DNA of 64,000 bases from Leishmania martiniquensis (GCF_017916325.1 NC_090137.1:248001-312000); one strand, 5' to 3'; positions 1 through 11,429 are shown, counted from the first letter of the stretch. Notes: a model not told the origin generated them from the letters alone. A program made the numbers and translations.

Positions 1-2282
1 CTATTCGGCATTCGGCGAGGTGACATCCACGTGGTGTTCATGCTGCACCCACCAAGCGAGGAGTGCTGTTGCGACGGCTGCGGCGGCTGATGCGGAGAAA
101 TTGGTCCGACGGCACTTCTCGCCCTCGGGCTGCCTACCCAAATTGACGGCGGGCGCGAGAGCGGCGAGAGCGACACGCTGTCCGCGCTCCCGCTGGTGAA
201 GGCGCTGATAACGGAAGAGTCGGCGTTGCCGCCAAGGCGAAAGCTTCCACTCCTCGTGTGCCCAGGGGGGGCGTTGGACCACCCCGGCACGCCATCGATT
301 GCTGCGCTGCCGCAGTAGTTGAAGCTCTGGCTTGCGCCCGAGATGGTGGTGGTGAGGTACGGCATCTGCACACCCTGTAGAACTGGAGAAGGGGAGGCAC
401 TGACGTCGGTGAAGGAATCGGTGGTGGCGCTGCTCTTCAGTCGACTACCGGCGCTCCGTTCCGCATCCCCAGGTGCGCTCGTCTCCATGGCAGTACTCGC
501 CGCGCTGCTCGGCGCGGCTGCCTCGCGTCGATCCGTTGTTGCGACAGATACAGACCGCGTAACGGCACCCGTGACGAGCCCATCGCTGGTGAGCTCGGCT
601 TCCACCCCTGAAGACTGCTGAGCGACCGACATCCCTCGTCCACGGAAGGAGACGGGCGGAGAGCAGGTCGCCAGCGCAGCGCTGGTCGACGCCGGCGACC
701 TCTCCCTTGTGCTCAGTGGTGAGCTGCTCGCACAGCCGCTGTTGCTCGTGAGGAGCGGCAGCTGCGCAGCACCCGACTGCGCCCGTAACGGCGGTGTCCC
801 CGGCTTCGAGGAGGGGAACAGGGTGAGTGGGTGAGAGTGCCTGGATGGCGTTGCCGAAGCCGGCGCCGAAGCGGCGCCGTCAAGTCGGACGTAGGTCGGG
901 AGCAAGAGGTGCGACGACGTCTGCGGGTGCGGTGATTGGTAGCCTTGAGAGGAGGCGCACAGAGCCGCTGCGCCACCGCTGCTGCCGCCCATGCGCTCCA
1001 ACGCCGGTCGCATCACCACCACCGTCGAGGAAACAGCGGAGGAACTGGAGCTTTGGTTCGGCTGGTGACGCCGTGCCTGTTGACGCGCGTCGGCCAGCGT
1101 GAACTCGGGAAGGGAGGAAGAGACGGACAGCACCGGTGAAGCGAGCGACGTGCCGTCCACACAGCTGTCGCAGGTGGCAGCGCGAAAGGCGCCACCGCTG
1201 CTCCTTGCTTCGATCACAGCACCTGGAAGGGTGATCGCCACGTTCGGTTGCGTCGGCAGCCCATCGTTGGCAGGTGCCGCGAGGGCGTAGGGAAGAATGT
1301 GGAGTGACGGCACATACTGAGGCAGCGGGTCGATGCTTCGAAAGAGGTTTGCGGAGGGCAGGAGGGAGGAGAAGGCCTTCACGCCGGCCCCGTGCGATGG
1401 GGACGAGGAGGCGGCACCGGTGTCCGCGTTGACGCGCGAGCCGTCGAGTTGGGCGACGGCAGCGTCGACGCGCTGGAGCAGGATCTCCTGCCTGTGGAGA
1501 CAGTTCTGGAAGCTCAGCAAAAATGCCTCCAAGGCGGCCGAGGTACGAGCGGAGCAAGCATGTGGTACGGGCGGTGCCGGCCCGGTCGCGTTCGCGCGCA
1601 CCGACGGGTTCGGGATAGCCGTCGCAGCTGTACAAGGGATGTGCGCCGGCGTCGATTCGGTGCTCGCCTCAGGCGACTTCGAGAGCCGGCGTCGCTGGTG
1701 CTGCAATGCTGCCGCCTTGCCGAAACTCCGCCGCATCGCCCCTATGGCTGCACTACACGCACTGCGGGAGCGACTGCGCTGACGCGGCGCCTTTGGTCGT
1801 CGCTTGAGTACGCCACGAGGCCTTCCGGGGGGGCCTTTTGGGCCTCTAGGGAACGCCGGTGGAGCGGCAATCGTCGATGCCCTGTCCAAAGACGCGGGTG
1901 GAGCAGAAGGGGGTGGCCGGCGTGGTGAGTGCAGCGTGTTCGCCGGGAGAGGGTGGACTTGCAGCTCGCCAGCGCTGGGCCTGAGATGTTGCTGGCTGCC
2001 TCGCCCTCCGCCAACGGTGTCGCGCGATGCGCTCTGGTAAAAGCGAATGGACTCACTCCTAACTGTTCCTCTGGTCTCAGCCCCCCCCGATGTGGTGAGA
2101 GGGGCTGCCGTGGTCACCGCAGACATCGCGGCGGCGCCCCGTCCCTCCTCGTTTGCCGGAGTGTGCATGCCGACGGCGTTGTGGCCGCCCGTATCCTTCG
2201 GCAGCGTGGCGGCGGCAGCAGCAGCGGTCCGTACGGCCGGCGCCGAGCAGCTAAGCACAGAGGATGTCGTCAAAGACTGCAT
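1..2282 (-). CDS. Hypothetical protein, C-terminus cut by left edge of window
   Basis: One reading frame stays open from an ATG at 2282-2280 to the left edge, giving 760 codons with no stop; the protein starts MQSLTTSSVLSCSAPAVRT. An in-frame stop lies about 80 nt upstream with no ATG between, so this is the first possible ATG. Codon use is GC-rich at third positions, and competing frames give Arg-rich or broken products, supporting this as the real frame. The product is rich in Ser, Ala, Pro and Thr and largely low in complexity. A short helical-looking segment lies around residues 250-280 (contains LHRQEILLQRVDAAVAQ). I see no signal peptide, membrane span or known domain. It is the most downstream gene seen in this minus-strand unit. 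Function unknown. Confidence 0.8.
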   Translation of the reverse strand, partial: MQSLTTSSVLSCSAPAVRTAAAAAATLPKDTGGHNAVGMHTPANEEGRGAAAMSAVTTAAPLTTSGGAETRGTVRSESIRFYQSASRDTVGGGRGSQQHLRPSAGELQVHPLPANTLHSPRRPPPSAPPASLDRASTIAAPPAFPRGPKGPPGRPRGVLKRRPKAPRQRSRSRSACSAAIGAMRRSFGKAAALQHQRRRLSKSPEASTESTPAHIPCTAATAIPNPSVRANATGPAPPVPHACSARTSAALEAFLLSFQNCLHRQEILLQRVDAAVAQLDGSRVNADTGAASSSPSHGAGVKAFSSLLPSANLFRSIDPLPQYVPSLHILPYALAAPANDGLPTQPNVAITLPGAVIEARSSGGAFRAATCDSCVDGTSLASPVLSVSSSLPEFTLADARQQARRHQPNQSSSSSAVSSTVVVMRPALERMGGSSGGAAALCASSQGYQSPHPQTSSHLLLPTYVRLDGAASAPASATPSRHSHPLTLFPSSKPGTPPLRAQSGAAQLPLLTSNSGCASSSPLSTRERSPASTSAALATCSPPVSFRGRGMSVAQQSSGVEAELTSDGLVTGAVTRSVSVATTDRREAAAPSSAASTAMETSAPGDAERSAGSRLKSSATTDSFTDVSASPSPVLQGVQMPYLTTTISGASQSFNYCGSAAIDGVPGWSNAPPGHTRSGSFRLGGNADSSVISAFTSGSADSVSLSPLSRPPSIWVGSPRARSAVGPISPHQPPQPSQQHSSLGGCSMNTTWMSPRRMPN

Positions 2283-5200
2283 GGTGGGGAGGAGAGAAGG
2301 TACCTCTCTGTCGTCTGTGATCGCCTTTCGGGTCGCTGACCACGGTTGAGCCACCTACCCGCACACCTCGACTTACCCTCACCCAAACGCCGAGCGTGTG
2401 AAGCGAGGGCACGCACCGCCAACACCAGCAGCCGAAGCACCAAGATGCGTGTGCCGGCGTGCGCTGTCGTCTTGGGCGTTTCCGTGACGGCAACCACTTG
2501 CCCACCCCACCCACGAGCGCAAGCAAAGCGAGACGCGGAGAAACAGATGGACGACTCAGCAGTGAAGTGAACGGGAGAAAAAAAGGGAGGATGTATGGGG
2601 AGGAGGAAGGGAGTGTCTGTGCCGCGCTGTCGCCTGCCTGCAGACCCCTCCATACATTACACGCCGGCTCTCGATCCCTTGCCTGTCTGACACTCGCCTC
2701 GAGAGGTACGCCGATGGGGGGAGGGGAGGGGGGAGGGAGAAGCACACCGCACCAAACGGAAAGGACGAAGAAGAAAAAAAGGGGGGCTGTTAAAAGACGT
2801 CTGGGACACAGCGAAGCCAACACCCGTCACAGGAGGCGGATGAGGAGGGCGGTCGGGCCGCGTCTCAGGAAGTGTCCACCCCCCGGCACCCCCACAAAAA
2901 GCAGAGCAGAGCGGACGACGGCTAACAGGAAAAAAGAAAGGTGGGAGAGACCAGCGAAAGGCTCCGCGTCTCGACGGCACTCCTTCACGCCCGTCCACGT
3001 CCCCTGCGTCGCTTGCTCGCTCTCTGGTGACTGGGAAGCCGCAAAGGAGGCCCCCCTCCGCACGTGACAACGAGGAGGAAGAGGGGGGTGGCAGTGGTGG
3101 TGGTGGTGGTGGATGTGCAGGCAGAGAGACCCCCGAAACTATATATCTAAGAAGAAAGGGGATCGCGAAAGCAACCAAATGAAAGAGGGCACGCACACTC
3201 CTCCTCACTCTCTCGGTCACACACACACACAAAGACGCACAGGGCAACGTGTGCGATGAGGTAAGAGGGTGAGGCCAAAAGGGAGCAAGGATGAAGCCGA
3301 AAGTGGGCCAAAAAAGGAGAGCTGCAGGAGTGTGCCCACGTGTGCGCACCGCCTTTTGTGTGTGTGTGTGTGTGTGTAGGGGGGAGGAAGGAAGTCACCA
3401 GTATGTATACATATATATATATAGTCTCCCCAATCTCGTGGGCTCTCGTCACCGGGGTGGAGGAAGAGAGGGGGGAAGGGTGAGAGGCGGTCGCAGGTGT
3501 AGATAGCCGTCTCCGAGTCTTTCTTATTGCTGTTCGTCTGCTGGTGCACGCGGCAGTAGGGGGAGGGGAAGGAGAGGTGAGAGAGGTGAGAGAGAGGGGG
3601 GTAGGAGGGGAGGGAAGGGTGACAGTGGAACCTCTACGCCGTCGCACAAAGGTAAGCAAGCAGAAGGGATGGAGGAGGTGGCGTACAATTACGAACACGC
3701 CCCCGAAAAAAAAAAGAAAAAAAAAAGAGGCGGGAGGGGGGCGGAAAAGTTTTTGGTGTTGTGAATGCAGCAAATGGAGAAGAACGATCAGATGACCACC
3801 GGAGAGGTGAGAGAGGGGAGAGGGGGGCAGCGGCAGCCCATGGATAGGCGCCAAGGGACAGGGTGGAGGATGCGGAATGCGGGTGCAGGGCGTACACACG
3901 CTCCTCTCAGGCTTACCCCGCTTAGTCGCCCTCTCTCTCTTACACACACACACACGCGGACAGACAGACAGACGTAGAGCGACTCAAACACGCTGTACAC
4001 GTGCGTACAGCGTACTGTCACGCGTGTGCCGTTCTTTTTTTCTCCTATAATGTCCCGAGGGAGGGGGAGGGGAAAGGTGCTAAAGAAGTGGGAAGCGAGC
4101 GCGCGTACAGGGCGGAGCGGGCGGTAGGGGGGGATCAGCATGTGCGCAGCCTTCGCGCGCGCTCGTATGCGTCACACGCGCCGTTGTGTATGTGTAGGTG
4201 TGTACGTATGTGTGTGTGTGTGTGTGGAGGGGGGATGGCGTGTATAATTGTGTGTCACCGACGCGATCGTACCCGACAACGAAGCAGAATGCGCCCCGGA
4301 TTCGAGGGCAGAGGCGGAGGCGATGAGAAGGGGGAAGGGAAGGCGGTAAGGGAGAGCGATGGGGGTTGTCCACAGAGCAGGCGACAGTGACGGTAGCGTT
4401 CGCCACGCCCTCTCGCTTCCTCCCTCCTCCCCCCCGTTCAAAGGGGTGGAGGCGTGGATGGCGAGCCGAGATGCGTGGGTGCCGTGGCGAACGTCTGTGT
4501 ATGTTTGAACCCGAGATAAAGAGCGAAGGCGGCATACGAGGCACATGCCCGTGTGTACACGTACGCACAGACATACATGTGTATGCCGCTCAAGTTGGCT
4601 GGAAAGACACCCACGCGCGTGTCCGCTGGATGTGTCCGCCTCGAGTCTCGTGTGCGTGTACCTTTCTCTGTGCCTGTGTCATCGCCCGACCGCCTCTCCC
4701 TCTCTTGCCGCTCGAACGGAAGCGGAGAGAGCGCACCTCGTCGGGCTTGTCCACAGGGACGTGTTCGCTTTCCACGTAATGAGGAAGCTGCTAAAAGGCA
4801 GTGGTTCAAAACAGCGGCATGGTATGTGTGGCGCGCCGCCGAGGGGACACATACACGGTGAGAGAAAGAGTGAGCGATAGAGGGAGCACATGCGCAGGCA
4901 GACACAGGAACGCCTTGGCAAGACCGTCACAGAAGCAGGAAAGGCCGCACACATATACCGGCACGCCACCGTGCGCCAATGGAGATGCGTGACGGTGTGT
5001 GCGGAACCAACGCAGGCAGCGCCCGCCAGCCAGCCTCTCATAGGGAGGCGCGTGTTACCCATTCCTCTTGAATCAAGTGAAACGTCTCTGATGCCCCCCT
5101 CCCAGCTCTTCTTTCGGAGGACAGAGAAAAGAGACGCGACAGCACCGCCGCCACCACGCCAGCAGCAGCATCGCTAGCTCGCCCCTCATGAGGCACCCGC

Positions 5201-6042
5201 ACATCGGCGCACACACACGCACACGCACGCGCACATACACATGTATGTGTATATGTTTGGTTGCGTGTCTACGCAGCTGTATAGCAGGCACAGCAGCTGC
5301 GGTGTTTTCATCGCTCGATGTGCACCACCGACGCGCGCGTGCACGCGGTCAGCGGCGACGCGGGAGCAGCAGCCGCGCAAGCATGCGTAAATGCAGCAAA
5401 AAGAAAGGGGGCAAGAGGCGCAACCCCTCCCTCCCTCCATTTCGTTTGCCGCCCTGTCTGCCTCTCGTTGTACAGAGCACATTTCAGGTGTGAGAGGGGG
5501 AGGGAAAGGGGGGGCTGTGATGATCTGATACATAAGGCACCATGCGAGTGTACGACGCAGGCGTGGTGGCCGATGAAGAGGGGGGAGGAGGGGAGGAGGC
5601 GCCAACGGTGGAAACGCTGAAAGACACACACACAGGAGGGCCGAGAGGTATATAACTCTGAGAGCGACCCCGCCCCACCCTCACCCCCCTCCTCCCCTTC
5701 CGCCCGTGTGTGTGCGTGTATATATATTTATATATAACCAAAGAAGATGAGCTGAGAGCGCGACCCGCCGCGTGGCGCCTCTTTCGCCCTTTTTTGCTGG
5801 TGGGATGACTCGCATAATGCGCAGTGTACGTACATGGGGAAGAGGGGGGGTAGGCGGGTTGGCAGACGCACGAGCACATCGCATGCACCGCGCCACACCA
5901 CTGAGCCTGCTCGAGGCATATGCACACGCGAGTGCAGGTGTGTATGTGTGTGTGTGTGTGGAGAAAGGAAGGAGGAGGAGTGCTCGTGTCCCTCTCCTCG
6001 CCTTTGCCGCCCCTTTCCAAAAACAGAGGAGCATCGATCAGC
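2283..6042. other. Intergenic region (3.8 kb) rich in polypurine tracts and microsatellites
   Basis: No convincing gene. On the minus (transcribed) strand this is the 3' flank of the 853-aa gene followed by the 5' flank of the edge gene. It holds TG/CA runs near 3356-3377, 3942-3954, 4209-4226, 5209-5240 and 5945-5960, TA runs near 3408-3422 and 5718-5738, and an A-rich block at 3706-3726 that is a T-rich pyrimidine tract on the transcribed strand. A pyrimidine-rich stretch on the minus strand around 2705-2785 is a reasonable place for the trans-splice acceptor of the edge gene, but I cannot fix the AG. Short ORFs here encode His/Thr/Pro/Arg-rich peptides read from the simple repeats and are not believed. 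Confidence 0.7.
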
Positions 6043-8604
6043 CTACGCCAGCAGACTCTCTTTCGCTGGTTGCCGCCGCGCCTTGCTTGCCTTAGATGAG
6101 GAGCCACCGGCGGCGCCAGCACTGGTGTCCCCAGCGCGCACCATCGACGTCCACTGCGCGATGGCGGCCGCCATACGCTGCTTCAGTAGAATCGAGTACT
6201 CGTCAAGCACCCACTGCAGCAACGCCTCCTCGCCGTTGGGCCCGTGCCACAGTACATCCAACCCGTCGAACACGACAGCAAGCTCGTCTGCATAGCTGCC
6301 AAGCTCACCACAGCCGATGGCGCTACCACAGGTGCCGCCAACGCCACTGGTGCCGTTTGTCGCGCCAGTGGCGTTGATGGACGGGGCATCGGTCGCGTTC
6401 GCCACACCTCCCTTTCGCATCGGCGCAGCCAAGGTTACGGTGCAGCTGGAGAGCTGCACCGTAAACCGAGTGGAAGGCGTGAGAAGGGCGATAGCGGCTG
6501 CGGAGAGGGGTACGCTTCGCTCCGCCCCCTTCGCAAGCTTGTCCCCCTCCTTGGCCGCGCTGGCGCCGGAGTCCGCGATGGAGCTCGCATGCAGCGAGGC
6601 GGGTGGAGAGCAGGAGCCGCGTGAAGCGACAGCAGAAGCGGCATACAACGCTCGCTGTGCCTCGATCGGGGTTGCGTCCTCGCCTCCCTCCACGCCGACC
6701 TCGTCCAGCAGCGAGCTCATACCGCCGCTGCCCCTGCCTGCCCCCTTAGCAAGCCCCGCCAATGACGCACCCTTGCCAGTGGCCGGTGGGAGTCGTGTAG
6801 AAGCAGCAGCAGCCGCGTCCGCCGCACTCGAGAACACGTTGGCGATCCCCTGCAAGGAGCGTCGACATCCTCGACCAGGGTGGCCGCAGCCGGGGCCGCC
6901 GCTGGCGGCCCCATTGGTACGCGCTCCCGACTGCGCCACGGAGTCATCCAAGTCGCCGCCGTAGTTCGCGGCCGACTGATCGAGCGACTGCGTCACCAGC
7001 CTCGCGGCACCGTAGCCTGCCGCGATGTCTTCTGGAAGCGGAGGCGGCATCGGCACAACGCGGTTGGTGGTGGGTTGCAGCACGCACCGCATCGGCAGCA
7101 TCTGCTGGGACATGTGCTGCGCATGCGGCTCTTTTAGGTGTGAGCGTGACCGTTGTGGTGAGCGCTTCGCGCCTTCACCGGTGCCCCCAGGTGCGGTGGC
7201 GAGGCCGTTGACGCGAAGCACACCGTCGCTGCAGAGGGGCGGGAGCCGCGCTACCGATGCCTCGTGGGCCTGCTCCACCAGCCGCTCTACAGCGGACATG
7301 CTTGGATTCGATGAGGCTCCGTTGATGGAGGACAGAGAACCGGCCATGTATGGCGTCCCTACGGAAAGCACCGGCGCTGCTTCCGCCCCAAGTACTGTCT
7401 CGCGCGGTCGCTCGCGGCAGCCCAGCAGCACATACGAGCCGCTGCAGACTGCCGTGGCCGCCGAAACCACACCCGTCGAGGGCGGCGTCGTCGTTGTCGC
7501 CGCTGGCAGGCTTATGAGGGGCTCCACGGGGGTGTGGACAGGCATCGTCAGCACACCAAAGAAGGGGATCGTGTTCCGCAAAGCGGCCCAAAGCTGCGTG
7601 CGAGTCTGGGCAGCCAGCGCCGCCGCACCGGCCGCGGACGTCGCAGCGGAACTAACGGGAGACGCACTGCGGTTTCCACACGCGCCGCCGCCACCTCGGC
7701 CCACGCTCGGCATCCCGCGCCGTCGAGGGGTCGGCTTGCTGCTCGGTGCCTTGCACCCCCTCCCAATCATGTCACCCGCAGTCTCCTGGTTGCTTGCGGC
7801 ATCCGACGCCCCACCTTCCCCTGCCATGGCCCCCAGCGCGGCGGCGACGTCATCATCCCGACCCCACTGGTTCCGTAGCTGCTGCTTCTGCTCGAGCTGA
7901 TGGCGCCGCAGCTGCTCCTGCAGCTGAAGGTGCTGCTTGTACAGTGCCGTCACCTTGCTGTTCGACGCGACGTCGCGCACGAAACTGAGCGGCAGCAGCT
8001 CAGCGCGACGGTACACAACAGCACGCGGCATGCGCGTACCGCCGCCATCCGCAAGCGGGCCACCTGCTGGCGCGGCGGCTGCATCGGTGCCGGTAGAATG
8101 GAAGGGCACGGCAGATGGCGCGGCCGTGGCAGCACCCTTCAATGTGGGCCGAGCCGCCGTTGACGCGGACGGCGGCGCGAATGGCCTCCGTCCTGCACCA
8201 GCGCCCCCACCATGCACTCCCTCGCGATGGGCCTCCGTGGCATCCGCGCGATCTCCTGCCGCCGAAGACGTCTTGTCCGTGTCGTCGTTGCCGTCACCTC
8301 CGACCACAGTCGACGAGAGCGGGACCGCCCCGCCTGCTGACGCGACGCTTTTCACAGCCTTCACGCGGTGACTGCGGCTGCCATGAGTCTGCGCGTCACC
8401 CCTGCTGACGCGGGTGGCGAGGTCGGAGAGGACGCCCTGGAAGGTGCCGCCCGTGCACTGCTTGCTGAGCGGAACGCACTCGTCGTCGCCGCAGTGAACC
8501 TTCACGAAGGAGGAGGTGGGGCCGGTGGCGGGGAAACTGGACGGTGAGGAGATGAAAACGTGCGGCGATGCCGCTTGCGCACTAGGCGAGGCCACAGCAG
8601 ACAT
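6043..8604 (-). CDS. Hypothetical low-complexity protein, 853 aa
   Basis: An 853-aa ORF ending in TAG at 6045-6043. I start it at the ATG at 8604-8602 (MSAVASPS); the frame stays open six codons further to a GTG, which is unlikely to be used. The protein is mostly Ala/Gly/Ser/Thr-rich and probably largely disordered. Three less biased segments stand out: near the N-terminus FVKVHCGDDECVPLSKQC followed by GTFQGVLSDLATRV; a helical Gln/Leu-rich segment around residues 225-255 (LYKQHLQLQEQLRRHQLEQK) that could form a short coiled coil; and a C-terminal helical region with FDGLDVLWHGPNGEEALLQW. I see no membrane span or catalytic motif. It lies in the same orientation as its neighbours, and a TA-rich tract sits about 40 nt upstream of the start. 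Function unknown. Confidence 0.82.
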   Translation of the reverse strand: MSAVASPSAQAASPHVFISSPSSFPATGPTSSFVKVHCGDDECVPLSKQCTGGTFQGVLSDLATRVSRGDAQTHGSRSHRVKAVKSVASAGGAVPLSSTVVGGDGNDDTDKTSSAAGDRADATEAHREGVHGGGAGAGRRPFAPPSASTAARPTLKGAATAAPSAVPFHSTGTDAAAAPAGGPLADGGGTRMPRAVVYRRAELLPLSFVRDVASNSKVTALYKQHLQLQEQLRRHQLEQKQQLRNQWGRDDDVAAALGAMAGEGGASDAASNQETAGDMIGRGCKAPSSKPTPRRRGMPSVGRGGGGACGNRSASPVSSAATSAAGAAALAAQTRTQLWAALRNTIPFFGVLTMPVHTPVEPLISLPAATTTTPPSTGVVSAATAVCSGSYVLLGCRERPRETVLGAEAAPVLSVGTPYMAGSLSSINGASSNPSMSAVERLVEQAHEASVARLPPLCSDGVLRVNGLATAPGGTGEGAKRSPQRSRSHLKEPHAQHMSQQMLPMRCVLQPTTNRVVPMPPPLPEDIAAGYGAARLVTQSLDQSAANYGGDLDDSVAQSGARTNGAASGGPGCGHPGRGCRRSLQGIANVFSSAADAAAAASTRLPPATGKGASLAGLAKGAGRGSGGMSSLLDEVGVEGGEDATPIEAQRALYAASAVASRGSCSPPASLHASSIADSGASAAKEGDKLAKGAERSVPLSAAAIALLTPSTRFTVQLSSCTVTLAAPMRKGGVANATDAPSINATGATNGTSGVGGTCGSAIGCGELGSYADELAVVFDGLDVLWHGPNGEEALLQWVLDEYSILLKQRMAAAIAQWTSMVRAGDTSAGAAGGSSSKASKARRQPAKESLLA

Positions 8605-9953
8605 CTCCTCAGCCCCGCCCACGACTCACCCCGCTCAGCCTATATGTATATATATATATTTATTTATTTATATATACATGTACATATATTTATATATGGA
8701 CTCCCCGCCCCTGGTCTGTGTGCGTGCGTGCGTGCGTGTGCCCAACACTCTGAATGAGGGGGGAAGGGGGACTGGAAGATGCGCCTCGCCTCTATCCGCG
8801 TGGATGGGCAGATGTGTTTTGTTCCAGACGTCCGTGACGCAGCACGAGAGGCGAAGCACACCGTGGGGAGAGGGGAGATGGAGAGCGGCGAAGGGGGGAT
8901 GTCGGCGATGCTGCTCGAAGAGACGGTCGAGCATCAACAAGGAGACACCCAGCCAAGCACACACGCACACACACAGAGAGACAAAGAGAGCGCGCGCGCG
9001 GAGATGAAACGCGCGCGAATAGGATGGGTGTGATGCCTGAGTGTATACTTCGAGCAGAGAACCAGACACACAGCACGAGTCTGACCGACTCTTCTGATCC
9101 CTGCACGGACGTGCACCTCCTCACGTACTGCACCTGGCGATGTTTTGCTGAACAGACAGATGCCTGTGTGTGTGTGAGAGAGGAGAGAGGAGTGAGAGGT
9201 GAGGCCCGCCGTATAAACCCCTTCGCTCCTTGTGTTCACGTTGTGTGCTGTTGCTCTCCTTGCGCCGAAATGTCGACGAAGTTGATAGGCAGTGCCCCCG
9301 GGGGGCGGGATGGGTGGGAAAGGGATGAGAGAAGGCGGAGCGCCACGATGCCCACTACCCAAGCGACGGGGCGGTTGCGCGTGTACGGCATGGGAGAGAG
9401 AGAGGCAGGCAGGCAGGTGAAGAAGAAGGGGGAAGGGGAGAGGCCGGCGACACCACTGCGCACGACTGGGAGTCGTCTATGCCAGGACGGAGAGGGGAGG
9501 GGGGAGGGGGGAAGGGAAGGGGCCCAACGGCTCCTCTCACCCCTCCTCTCTCTCTTTTCTTTGTGGTCCTCACGGTTGTGGCTGCTCACCTCAGTCGCCT
9601 TGCTCCTCCCCTGAACATGGGTACTCCGTGCTGTTGTATCTGTATAGATGGACGCACGGATGGAGGCATGCCTGATATACGCTCGTGCAAGTGCGGACAT
9701 CTGATCGTTGCGAGATGAGTAGCGATAGCGAAGAACGACCTCGGCACTTGTGGAGGAGGGCAGGCACAGCAGGCGAGCGCCCCCCCTCCATCCTCCCAAC
9801 CACGAAAAAAATGAGAGTGGAGGATGTGCTGTGGCGAGCAAGTATGGTGAATGCTGTGTACGAGATGCGCAAGCAATGAGGGGGAGGGGGGGCCATGCAC
9901 ACCTACTCCCGTGGAGACGAGCGCTGATATCTCCAGAGGTCTCCGCCAGCCCA
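8605..9953. other. Intergenic region with TA-rich tract
   Basis: A 1.3-kb gap between the 491-aa membrane-protein gene and the 853-aa gene. Visible content is the TA-rich tract at about 8640-8699, GT/GC runs near 8719-8738 and CA runs near 8959-8975, plus polypurine blocks around 9480-9530. No gene is recognised. Confidence 0.65.
8640..8699. repeat. TA/TTTA-rich microsatellite just upstream of the 853-aa gene
   Basis: About 60 bp made almost only of A and T (TATA and TTTA units) in otherwise GC-rich DNA, ending about 35 nt before the start codon of the minus-strand gene. It lies in the likely 5' UTR or splice-acceptor region of that gene. Confidence 0.8.
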
Positions 9954-11429
9954 TCACGCCGCTTCATACATGATGAGCTCGATCACAATGCCGACACCGC
10001 TGACCAGCGCGTTGAGCTGGAAGAGCGCCTTGAGAAAGGGGATGCAGAGGGACGTCATGAAGAGGTTTAGCCCCAGCACCACGAGCACAACAACGCCAAA
10101 GGACGTCGTGAACAGCTTCGAGATGAGGTCAATGACGTCGATAACCGCCACCTCCCCGACGTCCTCGAGGAGCTCAGCCCCGGCGGGATCCCCAGCCGCG
10201 TCTCCGCTGGAGGCGGCAGCAGCATCGCCCTGCTGCTGCTGCTCCCGAAGGCGGAGTTTGTCGTGACGACTTAGACGGCGCGCCGTCGCCGAGAGGCTCA
10301 CCCGCCCGGACACGCGCAGCACCTGGCGCTTCAGGAACTTGTAGCTCAGCATTGTGTAGCCCACCAAGCCGAGGGAAAGTAAGATGGTCCCGTTCTCCAG
10401 AATGATGCCACGCCACCCATGGTGCACAATAAAGGAAAACCACTGCCCAGTGCAGAAGGGCACAACCATGTAAAGTCGGTCGCCGAGGCTGACAAGATGG
10501 TGGGAGGTGGACATACGGATGCGGCGGCAACGCGGCACCCCAGACGAAGGAGAGGAGGCAGATGCCGTCGCCGGCGTGGAAGGCGAGCCAGGGTCGCTAT
10601 CATCGCAGTAGTCCTCACCGACGCTAGCGGGGCGCCGCAGCCCCGCATCCTCGACGACCTCGTCATAGCGATCGAGCAGCACGAAGAGATGCGGATTGCG
10701 TGCGTGTTTGCCATCCACAATGTCCTTCACCTTGCACAGTATGCCACTGAAGAGGCCAGTAAGGAGCGACACCACAAGCCACAGCCACGATGGTCGTGCA
10801 GCAGATGGCAGCACCTGCGCCCCCGCGCTGGCGCTGCTCGAGGAGGGCGACGACGAAGTTGGCAGCACCGACCCTGCCGACGAGTACAGCCATCCGTACC
10901 CGCTGAAAGTCCCAAGTGCCCACGCCACCGCCATCAAGTACTCCCCCCCGTTGTGCTTGTGCACGGCAAGATAGTATGTGACGAGGATGGCTGCGGCGCT
11001 GAAGGTCAAGACGCGCAGCAGCAGCGGCAGGAAGACGGCTATGTCGAAGCCAGCGGGAAAGATGTAGTAGTAGAGGAAGCTGTGGCGGGGCCGGGCCATC
11101 GCTCCCCCTGCGACAGAGCCGCCATAAGCGGCCGCCGCCGAGGAAGCAACCGACACCCCAGCAGACGCGGAGGACGTCGCTACCCCTGCACCGCCGCTGA
11201 ATGCAGACGAGGAGGAAACACTGCGGATGCCGGCGCTGGACAGCGCGCTGAAGCCTCCAGCGGGAGGCGACTCCGCAACAAACGCGCGACAGTACGCCAC
11301 GTACACCGCGGCGAGGGAGTAGGGCAGCCACAGAAGCAAAGACGAGGTTGCCAGAGCTGCCTCAAGCGAGCGCCCATCCGCGTCACCAGTGGCGGCGCGG
11401 CGAGAGCTTCCCGAGGTGCGCGACTTCAT
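9954..11429 (-). CDS. Hypothetical multi-pass membrane protein, 491 aa
   Basis: A 491-aa ORF from an ATG at 11429-11427 to TGA at 9956-9954. Hydrophobic segments suitable for membrane spans lie at roughly residues 30-50, 130-153, 163-183, 214-234, 344-362, 441-462 and 468-488, so about seven spans. Hydrophilic loops separate them: a Ser/Ala/Gly-rich loop at 55-112, an acidic Ser/Pro-rich loop at 255-305, and a basic segment at 364-395 followed by QQQQ and an acidic stretch. Motif-like conserved-looking parts are CKVKDIVDGKHARNPHLF after span 4 and FSFIVHHGWRGIILENGTI before span 5. I do not recognise a transporter or channel family. There is no clear cleavable signal peptide. It probably sits in an internal or surface membrane; function unknown. 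Confidence 0.85.
   Translation of the reverse strand: MKSRTSGSSRRAATGDADGRSLEAALATSSLLLWLPYSLAAVYVAYCRAFVAESPPAGGFSALSSAGIRSVSSSSAFSGGAGVATSSASAGVSVASSAAAAYGGSVAGGAMARPRHSFLYYYIFPAGFDIAVFLPLLLRVLTFSAAAILVTYYLAVHKHNGGEYLMAVAWALGTFSGYGWLYSSAGSVLPTSSSPSSSSASAGAQVLPSAARPSWLWLVVSLLTGLFSGILCKVKDIVDGKHARNPHLFVLLDRYDEVVEDAGLRRPASVGEDYCDDSDPGSPSTPATASASSPSSGVPRCRRIRMSTSHHLVSLGDRLYMVVPFCTGQWFSFIVHHGWRGIILENGTILLSLGLVGYTMLSYKFLKRQVLRVSGRVSLSATARRLSRHDKLRLREQQQQGDAAAASSGDAAGDPAGAELLEDVGEVAVIDVIDLISKLFTTSFGVVVLVVLGLNLFMTSLCIPFLKALFQLNALVSGVGIVIELIMYEAA

Noticed and set aside
880..1635. 251-codon minus-strand ORF inside the edge gene
   Set aside because: Arg-rich shadow in another frame of the 760-codon open frame that runs to the window edge.
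3147..3953. 268-codon minus-strand ORF in the first intergenic region
   Set aside because: Its sequence is largely Pro/Ser/His/Thr/Cys read from CA, CT and TG repeats; no domain and not consistent with coding codon use.
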